A stretch of 64,000 nucleotides of DNA from Lachnospira hominis (ex Liu et al. 2021). Lineage in GTDB: Bacteria; Bacillota; Clostridia; Lachnospirales; Lachnospiraceae. Numbering within the stretch: position 1 is the first letter of the stretch; every line of letters starts with the position of its first letter. Under the pieces are notes generated by a model, which saw nothing but the letters and a program-made list of their open reading frames with translations, did not search any database and was not told the origin of the DNA. The stretch is from the NCBI RefSeq assembly GCF_014287955.1, contig NZ_JACOPD010000002.1:62001-126000 (forward strand), in the 5' to 3' direction. Shown here piece after piece: positions 17,995-23,547 of the stretch. A program made the position numbers and the translations under genes.

Positions 17995-18843
17995 CTATAC
18001 CCTCTTTCCTAAATACATATTCTTAAATACTTTTCTTCTTTCATCCCTGTCAACATTATCAATTTCACGCTTACCTGAAAAATGGGTTACTCTATGCTTC
18101 TTCTCCCCTTTTAAAAGTAAAGTATTATTGCTTCTTCTAACATTTCCTGCCGGTGCATCTTCTTCCTGCGACAATGCCGCAACTATCTTACCCTTTTCTT
18201 TATCAGATATACTTTGTCTTCCATTAGCCATGTTCTGACGCTGTTTATCATTGATATATCTTGACAATTGATTATTTGTAACACTGAGCCTGCATCCATA
18301 CAGATACTTCTGCTCATCTATTTTTACTTTTCTTACAATAATTCCCATAAGACTGATATTATATTCCATGTCATTAAAAACAAGCCTTACAGGCATATTA
18401 AGAATAGACTCTATTTCTTTTTCTGAAAGGAATGAAAAACCGGTCTCACTCACATCTTTTACAAGCACTTTGGCAGCACTCTTATTGAGACCAAGCTGTG
18501 CAATACCACCACAGCCAACATACAGCCTGAAAGCTTCTCTTCTGTTATTTTCAAACCCCTCGGCAAAAGCTGTAACTTTATAATGCAATTTTTGATTATA
18601 TGTAATCATTGTACATTTCACATTTTTGAATATAATAGGAGCTTTATTTTCTCTAATACACATCAGATTAACATGAATTGCACTATTATCCAGTCCCAGA
18701 AGTTTGCCATTAACTCTTATCGCCTCTGTCACAAGAGCACCATCCTGCACTGTGACACTTACAGTAGGAAGTTCTATCGTCTGTCCATTCATGCTAATCT
18801 GCATAACTATAGCCGCTCCAGCCTGTATCTCAACTATTTTCAT
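17995..18843 (-). CDS. PilZ-domain c-di-GMP effector
   Basis: 282 residues. An N-terminal beta-rich domain of about 95 residues resembles YcgR-N. The PilZ domain that follows has both nucleotide-binding motifs, RREAFR (101-106) and DVSETG (130-135), and ends in YGCRL. The C-terminal 90 residues are charged and probably disordered. Such proteins slow or steer flagellar rotation when c-di-GMP is high. An upstream TTG at 18855 is in frame, but the ATG at 18843 is preceded by GGTGGTG at short distance and starts like the family. It is in an operon with the YvyF-like gene. A YcgR-like brake is the most likely function, by inference. Confidence 0.82.
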   Translation of the reverse strand: MKIVEIQAGAAIVMQISMNGQTIELPTVSVTVQDGALVTEAIRVNGKLLGLDNSAIHVNLMCIRENKAPIIFKNVKCTMITYNQKLHYKVTAFAEGFENNRREAFRLYVGCGGIAQLGLNKSAAKVLVKDVSETGFSFLSEKEIESILNMPVRLVFNDMEYNISLMGIIVRKVKIDEQKYLYGCRLSVTNNQLSRYINDKQRQNMANGRQSISDKEKGKIVAALSQEEDAPAGNVRRSNNTLLLKGEKKHRVTHFSGKREIDNVDRDERRKVFKNMYLGKRV

Positions 18844-18924
18844 ATGCACCACCAACTATTATTCTATTTCACTAAATTTATCTTATTATATATTACCATT
18901 TATTTAATAAAAATAAAAGTGTTT

Positions 18925-18971
18925 TATAAAAAAATGCATTCAATCATAATTTCTATGAAAGAATGCATTTT
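18925..18971 (-). terminator. agrB terminator
   Basis: An 11-bp stem AAAATGCATTC/GAATGCATTTT (18931-18941 with 18961-18971) is followed on the - strand by a T-run. It separates agrDB from the PilZ operon. Confidence 0.8.
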
Positions 18972-19073
18972 ACATGTATATATTTGTACCCGCTCTATAA
19001 TTATAATCCTCTCATCCCCTCCTGATATATCAACCCCATAAAAACGTTTCAAGATAATTGTGGACTATAACAT

Positions 19074-19670
19074 TTATCTGGACTCTCCGTTCATAAGTTC
19101 CGTTTTTGCAAAAAACTGCTGCAACACACGAAGCAGATGAAGTGCAGATGTGAGAATTATTCCCAGCATAACACAGACTGAATATCTGAAAAATCCAGAC
19201 GAAAACACTGCCAATGCGGCAACGTCAGCTAAGAAAATCAACACAATTAATATTTTCTTAAAATACTGTTTTTCATCATATGTCAATCTGTAATTTACAG
19301 AATCAACCGGACCTAGAACCATCAGTTCAATTGAAGCTGCTGCTGTGATAAATGAAATAATCCACTTATTATCTATATATTGGGACAAATATGTAAATCC
19401 TGCTATAAGTCCGCATGATAGAATCAGGCATGTCCATATATTCTTTGTGTGATAACCTCCGCTGAATCTGCGGATTATCATAAATGGTATAATAAGAAGT
19501 ACCGCTTCTTTTATCATGCCCATAAGACTGCCTATTAGCAAAGCCGCAACAATAGGACAAATAGTTATTAATACAGATTTCAATGCATACTCGTACAATC
19601 CCTTATCTTTTTGTTCTATGACATTTTCATCCGCAAGCCACTGTGATATTTTTCCCAATATTTTTTGCAT
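19074..19670 (-). CDS. agrB: AgrB, autoinducer peptide-processing membrane protease
   Basis: AgrB cleaves the AgrD precursor and helps form the cyclic signal. 198 residues with about five to six hydrophobic segments. The catalytic pair is present in RRFSGGYHTKNIWTC: His74 and Cys81 have the same 7-residue spacing as S. aureus His77 and Cys84. It follows agrD by 2 nt. No agrC sensor or agrA regulator gene is adjacent, so the receptor must lie elsewhere if the circuit is complete. A strong terminator follows, so agrDB is its own transcript. Confidence 0.9.
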   Translation of the reverse strand: MQKILGKISQWLADENVIEQKDKGLYEYALKSVLITICPIVAALLIGSLMGMIKEAVLLIIPFMIIRRFSGGYHTKNIWTCLILSCGLIAGFTYLSQYIDNKWIISFITAAASIELMVLGPVDSVNYRLTYDEKQYFKKILIVLIFLADVAALAVFSSGFFRYSVCVMLGIILTSALHLLRVLQQFFAKTELMNGESR

Positions 19671-19672
19671 AA

Positions 19673-19825
19673 TTATCTTACCTTCTTAAATTTTTTAATT
19701 TCAGATGGCATCTCTGGCTGATATGCTATCCAGCTTGATGCTGTGTTAGCATCAATTTTTAAAACTGCCTCTAAAACAGTTTTAACAACTTTAACACTTT
19801 TTCTGCTGCTGTTTTTTCCTGTCAT
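19673..19825 (-). CDS. agrD: AgrD-like cyclic autoinducer precursor with Ser instead of Cys
   Basis: 50 residues. An amphipathic Lys/Val leader (about 8-24) is followed by the signal region TASSWIAYQPEMP (28-40) and a basic tail. The QPEMP stretch matches the E/Q-P-x-x-P recognition segment after the mature signal in other AgrD proteins. There is no cysteine anywhere, so the ring residue should be a serine. With cleavage after Tyr35, Ser31 gives the usual five-residue ring SWIAY as a lactone. The ATG at 19825 has GGAGG 8 nt upstream; a longer in-frame start at 19858 lacks this. It lies 2 nt upstream of agrB, which supports the identity. Confidence 0.85.
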   Translation of the reverse strand: MTGKNSSRKSVKVVKTVLEAVLKIDANTASSWIAYQPEMPSEIKKFKKVR

Positions 19826-19864
19826 CGCATTGTCCTCCTTTCTGTATTTCTGCACCATATAAGA

Positions 19865-19893
19865 ATTTTAACTCATTAAAAAAAACATTTCAA
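19865..19893 (-). promoter_or_regulatory. agrDB promoter
   Basis: On the - strand TTGAAA (19893-19888), a 17-bp spacer and TAAAAT (19870-19865) form a sigma-A promoter about 40 bp before agrD. Confidence 0.75.
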
Positions 19894-19903
19894 TAGGCTT
19901 GTA

Positions 19904-19933
19904 ACGAACGGTATCTGATTTGCAACGAAAGGT
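19904..19933 (-). promoter_or_regulatory. LytTR/AgrA-type direct repeats upstream of agrD
   Basis: On the - strand ACCTTTCGT (19933-19925) and ACCGTTCGT (19912-19904) are separated by exactly 12 bp. The second fits the LytTR-box consensus fully and the first has one mismatch. They end 10 bp upstream of the -35, the usual place for an AgrA-type activator. Confidence 0.75.
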
Positions 19934-20051
19934 ATGAAATTTTACATTTATAAACTTCCTATAGTTATTTTTATTTTTAATAAATAGTATTTTGTGCTTT
20001 TTCGGTATTTTTTAGTTTTTATGAAATCATATATCAGCTGTGTGCTGCATT

Positions 20052-20086
20052 AAAAAAAGCTGTGTACCAACTCCTTAGTACACAGC
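20052..20086 (-). terminator. yebC terminator
   Basis: A 9-bp stem GCTGTGTAC/GTACACAGC (20059-20067 with 20078-20086) is followed by seven T residues on the - strand. Confidence 0.88.
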
Positions 20087-20111
20087 AAAAAAATTACTAT
20101 TATTATATTAT

Positions 20112-20855
20112 TTATTCTTCATCTGAATCTGGCTCATCCCAATTATGATATACATTCTGTACATCATCTTCTTCATCGAGAAGTGCAAGAATACGACGCA
20201 TTTTTTTCAAATCATCTTCTGATGTAAGCTCAACATATGTCTGAGGAATCATTGTAACTTCTGCTGAGGCAAATGTAATTCCGTCATTTGTAAGTGCTTC
20301 ATTTACAGCATCAAAATCATCCGGTGCTGTTGTGATTTCATAGCAGTCATCTTCCTCGTTGAAATCTTCTGCACCTGCATCAAGTGCCATCATCATAAGC
20401 TCATCAGCATCCTTGTCACACTCTTCTTTTGCCACAATCATCTGTCCTTTCTTATCGAACATGAATGATACGCAGCCTGGTGTACCGACATTACCGCCGC
20501 CCTTTGTAAATGCATTACGGATATTTGAAGCTGCACGGTTACGGTTATCTGTAAGTGCTTCAACGATGATAGCTGTACCATTTGGACCATATCCTTCATA
20601 TGTAACTGATTCATAATCTGTCATATCGCTGCTAGCAGCTTTTTTGATAGCTCTGTCGATTGTATCATTAGGCATATTTGAAGCTTTTGCCTTTGCAACA
20701 ACCTGTCTTAATTTACTGTTGTTATTCACATCAGGGCCGCCTTCTTTTACAGCAACCATGATTTCTTTACCAAGTCTTGTAAAAATCTTTCCCTTTGCCG
20801 CATCATTAGCAGCCTTCTTATGTGCAATATTCGCAAATTTTGAATGTCCTGACAT
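20112..20855 (-). CDS. yebC: YebC/PmpR-family protein
   Basis: 247 residues, typical of the family, starting MSGHSKFANIAHKKAANDAAKGK and with the conserved GYGPNGTAIIVEALTDNRNR and KGGGNVGTPGCVSF blocks. Family members are described both as DNA-binding regulators (PmpR, quorum and motility genes) and as translation factors that help at difficult codons. The ATG has GGAG about 9 nt upstream. Its own sigma-A promoter lies about 100 bp upstream, next to the left inverted repeat of the putative invertible segment, so the inverted state would aim a sigma-28 promoter at it. Confidence 0.93.
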   Translation of the reverse strand: MSGHSKFANIAHKKAANDAAKGKIFTRLGKEIMVAVKEGGPDVNNNSKLRQVVAKAKASNMPNDTIDRAIKKAASSDMTDYESVTYEGYGPNGTAIIVEALTDNRNRAASNIRNAFTKGGGNVGTPGCVSFMFDKKGQMIVAKEECDKDADELMMMALDAGAEDFNEEDDCYEITTAPDDFDAVNEALTNDGITFASAEVTMIPQTYVELTSEDDLKKMRRILALLDEEDDVQNVYHNWDEPDSDEE

Positions 20856-20929
20856 ATAAATTATCTCCTTAAAACTTTTAATTTTGATTCAAAGCTTATC
20901 TTTTTATGTGATTTTCACACCAAATCCAC

Positions 20930-20945
20930 CTTATCTTTAGATAAG
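20930..20945. promoter_or_regulatory. Palindrome in the yebC leader
   Basis: CTTATCT-TT-AGATAAG is a 7-bp-arm palindrome. Another AGATAAG-type half (on the - strand) lies about 35 nt downstream and could pair with the same CTTATCT, giving two exclusive hairpins. Confidence 0.35.
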
Positions 20946-20956
20946 CACTATTATTT

Positions 20957-20985
20957 ATTTTACCACCTGTGCTTGTCTAATACAA
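20957..20985 (-). promoter_or_regulatory. yebC promoter
   Basis: On the - strand TTGTAT (20985-20980), a 17-bp spacer and TAAAAT (20962-20957). A + strand TATAAT at 20987-20992 lies back to back and could read toward the recombinase. Confidence 0.65.
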
Positions 20986-21018
20986 GTATAATGTTTTCAA
21001 ATTTTCACATACTAAAAA

Positions 21019-21053
21019 GGATGCAACAATTTGTTTTAAAATGTTGCATCCCT
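21019..21053 (+). repeat. Left inverted repeat (IRL) of the putative invertible segment
   Basis: A 35-bp repeat whose reverse complement matches 21740-21774 at 31 of 35 positions, the first 22 perfectly. Each copy is itself two 14-bp arms (GGATGCAACAATTT and the complement of AAAATGTTGCATCC) around a 5-bp spacer, GTTTT at 21033-21037. This is the layout of a tyrosine recombinase crossover site. Confidence 0.85.
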
Positions 21054-21073
21054 GATTCAAGGGAGGTAAACAT

Positions 21074-21652
21074 ATGAGTACATCGCAACCAATAAGAGAC
21101 ACGCAGGATTTAACAGCACTTAGGGAGTTTTATCTGAAAGATGAGCCAAACATGAGAAATTATGTTTTGATTTGTCTTGGGGTTAATTCAGCACTAAGGA
21201 TAAGTGATTTATTGGAATTAAAGTGGAAGGATGTATACAATTTCAAGGATGAAAATTTCAAGAAACATCTTATTACTTACGAGAAAAAGACAGGCAAGGA
21301 AACATGGATTGCGATAAATGAAAATGCAAGAAATGGTTTGCAGGAATACATGAAGTTCCTGAAAAAGATTTCCGGTGAGGATTATATTTTTAAAGGAAAA
21401 AATAATGGTGGACATCTGAGCCGTTCCCAGGCATTCCGGATTATCAAGCATGCGGCGGGAGAACTTAATCTGGAAAATGGAATAAGCTGCCATTCTATGA
21501 GAAAAACATTTGGTTATTATGCGTGGAAATACGGAACGCCGCCGGCAGTTCTTATGGATATATACAATCATTCATCATATGAGATAACGAAGCGTTATCT
21601 GGGAATAAAGCAGGATGATAAGGATTCAGTGTTTCTTAATGTGAACTTATAA
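21074..21652 (+). CDS. Fim-type tyrosine recombinase (putative DNA invertase)
   Basis: 192 residues, the size of FimB/FimE and about 100 short of XerC/D, because the N-terminal core-binding domain is absent. All catalytic positions of tyrosine recombinases are present: Arg42 (NSALRISDLL), Lys72 (KKTGKE), His140 and Arg143 (CHSMRKTFG), His166 (YNHSS) and Tyr175 (KRYLGI). The start has GGGAGG 8 nt upstream, just inside the left inverted repeat. It lies wholly within the inverted-repeat segment, the arrangement of self-encoded phase-variation switches. Its likely job is to flip the adjacent promoter. A cryptic integrase remnant is the alternative, but the gene is intact. Confidence 0.88.
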   Translation: MSTSQPIRDTQDLTALREFYLKDEPNMRNYVLICLGVNSALRISDLLELKWKDVYNFKDENFKKHLITYEKKTGKETWIAINENARNGLQEYMKFLKKISGEDYIFKGKNNGGHLSRSQAFRIIKHAAGELNLENGISCHSMRKTFGYYAWKYGTPPAVLMDIYNHSSYEITKRYLGIKQDDKDSVFLNVNL

Positions 21653-21694
21653 TATTTATTAAAAGAAAATAATAAATTAAATTAATATTTATAC

Positions 21695-21721
21695 TAAAGT
21701 ATTTAAAATGTTGGACGATAT
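21695..21721 (+). promoter_or_regulatory. Sigma-28 (SigD) promoter of csrA-flagellin
   Basis: TAAA (21695-21698), a 15-bp spacer and GACGATAT (21714-21721) match the SigD consensus TAAA-N15-GCCGATAT with one mismatch. It lies inside the invertible segment, 19 bp before the right inverted repeat, and would start transcription near 21729. Confidence 0.85.
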
Positions 21722-21739
21722 ATGTTATGTAATCAAATA

Positions 21740-21774
21740 AGGGATGCAACATTTTAAAACAGTTTGTTGCATAG
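21740..21774 (-). repeat. Right inverted repeat (IRR) of the putative invertible segment
   Basis: Inverted partner of 21019-21053. Arms 21742-21755 and 21761-21774 flank the spacer AAAAC (21756-21760). The csrA ribosome binding site begins immediately outside it, so csrA keeps its translation signals in both orientations. Confidence 0.85.
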
Positions 21775-21778
21775 ACAA
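21751..21778 (-). promoter_or_regulatory. Possible inward promoter spanning the right repeat
   Basis: On the - strand TTGTCT (21778-21773), a 16-bp spacer and TAAAAT (21756-21751). It would read into the segment and could drive the recombinase after inversion. It is a weak call based on hexamers only. Confidence 0.3.
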
Positions 21779-21784
21779 GGAGGT
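21775..21784 (+). promoter_or_regulatory. CsrA-type site over the csrA ribosome binding site
   Basis: ACAAGGAGGT matches the ACANGGANGT core of the CsrA binding consensus and includes the csrA Shine-Dalgarno sequence, suggesting translational self-control. Confidence 0.55.
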
Positions 21785-21788
21785 TAAT

Positions 21789-22070
21789 TTGTTAAAGCTC
21801 ACAATCAAACCGGGTGAGTTTATCGACATTGGAAAAGACATCCGTGTCGTATATTCCGGCGGTTCCAACGGAAACATACATCTACTCATAGATGCTCCAC
21901 GGGAACTTAATATTGTACGAAGCAAAGTATTGGCGAAAAACAGTGCCGCAAACGATGGCGAAAATTCACGTTTCATATCGCCCTACTACGCTGAATCAAA
22001 TCTCTCACCGGAAACACTCACAAAAATCCGCCGTCTTATCAAAGAGGATAAAGACAACCGCAACAGATAA
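21789..22070 (+). CDS. csrA: CsrA, translational regulator
   Basis: CsrA binds GGA motifs in mRNA leaders and, in Firmicutes, represses flagellin translation until FliW removes it. 93 residues. The CsrA fold occupies 1-50, with LKLTIKPGEFIDIGKDI, GNIHLLIDAP and the RNA-contacting Arg44 in NIVRSKV. A charged tail of about 43 residues follows, longer than usual. The start is TTG at 21789, with GGAGG 5 nt upstream; an ATG at 21744 is in frame but lies inside the inverted repeat and would add 15 residues unlike the family. It is 143 nt before flagellin and probably co-transcribed with it from the sigma-28 promoter. No fliW is in the window. Confidence 0.88.
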   Translation: MLKLTIKPGEFIDIGKDIRVVYSGGSNGNIHLLIDAPRELNIVRSKVLAKNSAANDGENSRFISPYYAESNLSPETLTKIRRLIKEDKDNRNR

Positions 22071-22158
22071 TATTCGGTGTTGGCATGGTAACACTGTCTA
22101 TTATATATCTGCCACATCATTTTGCATAGCACTTATGTAACAGGTGGCAGGGTTCAAA

Positions 22159-22180
22159 TTCAGGGAACGGAGTCCCTGAA
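22159..22180 (+). promoter_or_regulatory. CsrA-site hairpin in the flagellin leader
   Basis: A perfect 8-bp stem (22159-22166 with 22173-22180) displays the hexaloop ACGGAG, which contains the GGA core in the apical loop as in high-affinity CsrA sites. Confidence 0.75.
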
Positions 22181-22198
22181 AATAAAATTTTATTAAAC

Positions 22199-22205
22199 AC
22201 GGAGG
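22199..22205 (+). promoter_or_regulatory. Flagellin ribosome binding site with a second CsrA motif
   Basis: ACGGAGG lies 8 nt before the flagellin ATG and repeats the ACGGAG of the upstream hairpin loop. Occupancy by CsrA would block ribosome binding, as at the second site of the B. subtilis hag leader. Confidence 0.7.
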
Positions 22206-22213
22206 TACACACT

Positions 22214-23446
22214 ATGGTAGTACAACACAATTTATCAGCAATGAATGCTAACAGAATGCTTAATTTAACAACATCAGCACAGTCAAAGTCAACAGAGAAG
22301 TTATCTTCTGGTTATAAAATTAACCGTGCAGCAGATGACGCAGCTGGTCTTTCTATTTCAGAAAAGATGAGAAAGCAGATTAAGGGTCTTACACAGGCTT
22401 CTTCTAACGCTCAGGATGGTGTTTCTGCTGTTCAGACAGCTGAAGGTGCTTTAACAGAAGTTCACTCAATGCTTCAGAGAATGAACGAACTTGCAGTTCA
22501 GTCTTCTAACGGTACTAACTCACAGACAGACCGTAAGGCTATTCAGGACGAAATCGACCAGCTTACATCTGAAATCGACAGAGTTTCTGAGACAACAAAG
22601 TTCAATGAAACATATCTTTTAAAGGGTGATGCCACAAAGACAGATACAGCTTATTTCATGGAATCAAAATATAATGTTACAGGTGGTATATATGCAGAAG
22701 GCTCAGATACAGAAATCACTACTGCGGAAGATTTAGAAAAAGCTATTAAAGATGGCAAAAAGCTCTATACAGCTGCATATAATAAAGCTAATAATCCACA
22801 GACAGCTGATAAGATTGCCGTTAAAGGTAAAGATTATGCGTATGTAACAAAATTATATGATAAAAATGGTAAAGAAGTATCTGCCCAGAATATTCAGGAT
22901 TCAAAAAATGCAGATGGTACTGCAGCAGACAATTATTATACAAGTAATGCGGGACTTGCTGGTAAAAATGCAACACCTCCAACCAATATGGAAATAGAAA
23001 AAGATGCTGCTAAAAATTTCACAAAAGGTTATGAAGTTAATGGTTCTATCTCATTCAACCTTCATGTAGGTGCAGATTCTGCTGATGACAATAAGATTGC
23101 TGTTAAAATTGAATCTATGAGTGCAAAAGGAATTGGTGTTTATGGTCTTAAAGTAGATACAGAAGATGATGCTACTGCCGCTATTGACCGTATTGCAGAA
23201 GCTGTTCAGAAGGTATCTTCACAGCGTTCAACACTCGGTGCCGCACAGAACAGACTTGAGCACACAATTGCCAACTTAGACAATGTTGTTGAGAATACAA
23301 CATCTGCTGAATCTCGTATCCGTGATACAGATATGGCTCAGGAAATGGTTAATTACAGCAAGAACAATATTCTTGCTCAGGCAGGTCAGTCTATGCTTGC
23401 ACAGGCTAATCAGTCTAACCAGGGTGTTCTTTCACTTCTCCAGTAA
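22214..23446 (+). CDS. fliC: Flagellin
   Basis: The flagellar filament subunit (named hag in Bacillus). 410 residues. The conserved N-terminal D0/D1 region (1-140) begins MVVQHNLSAMNANRMLN and includes SSGYKINRAADDAAGLSISE. The C-terminal D1/D0 region (about 325-410) has RSTLGAAQNRLEHTIANLDN and ends NQGVLSLLQ. The central part (about 145-310) is a variable surface domain with clearly less biased codon use than the conserved ends, suggesting exchange of that cassette. It is controlled by the sigma-28 promoter at 21695, two CsrA motifs and probably segment inversion. A strong terminator follows. Chaperones and export genes are elsewhere. Confidence 0.96.
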   Translation: MVVQHNLSAMNANRMLNLTTSAQSKSTEKLSSGYKINRAADDAAGLSISEKMRKQIKGLTQASSNAQDGVSAVQTAEGALTEVHSMLQRMNELAVQSSNGTNSQTDRKAIQDEIDQLTSEIDRVSETTKFNETYLLKGDATKTDTAYFMESKYNVTGGIYAEGSDTEITTAEDLEKAIKDGKKLYTAAYNKANNPQTADKIAVKGKDYAYVTKLYDKNGKEVSAQNIQDSKNADGTAADNYYTSNAGLAGKNATPPTNMEIEKDAAKNFTKGYEVNGSISFNLHVGADSADDNKIAVKIESMSAKGIGVYGLKVDTEDDATAAIDRIAEAVQKVSSQRSTLGAAQNRLEHTIANLDNVVENTTSAESRIRDTDMAQEMVNYSKNNILAQAGQSMLAQANQSNQGVLSLLQ

Positions 23447-23492
23447 TCAGCATTATCTGATTAATACAATTTAAGAATTTTTTCTTAAATCA

Positions 23493-23541
23493 ATCCCCAT
23501 ACCGGACAATTCCATGCATGTCTGGTATGGGGATATTTTTA
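23493..23541 (+). terminator. Flagellin terminator
   Basis: A 16-nt stem (23493-23508 with 23519-23534, one G-T pair) is followed by ATTTTT. A small TTAAGAA/TTCTTAA palindrome lies just before it. Confidence 0.85.
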
Positions 23542-23547
23542 TGCTTA

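Larger units (their letters stand above)
21019..21774. mobile_element. Putative invertible DNA segment (flagellin switch)
   Basis: Inverted 35-bp repeats bound a segment of about 720 bp holding a Fim-type tyrosine recombinase and, at its right end, a sigma-28 promoter directed at csrA and flagellin. The spacers GTTTT (left) and AAAAC (right) are reverse complements, so strand exchange would invert the segment and not excise it. No transposase and no target-site duplication are visible, which argues against an insertion sequence. Inversion itself is inferred, not observed. Confidence 0.75.

Noticed and set aside
18583..19041. 152-residue + strand ORF over the PilZ gene start and agrB terminator
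   Set aside because: It is antisense to supported genes, crosses a terminator, and has a composition typical of a shadow frame.
21019..21774. Inverted repeats read as the ends of an insertion sequence
   Set aside because: The enclosed gene is a tyrosine recombinase, not a DDE transposase, no target duplication flanks the repeats, and each repeat has two-arm plus spacer structure typical of crossover sites.
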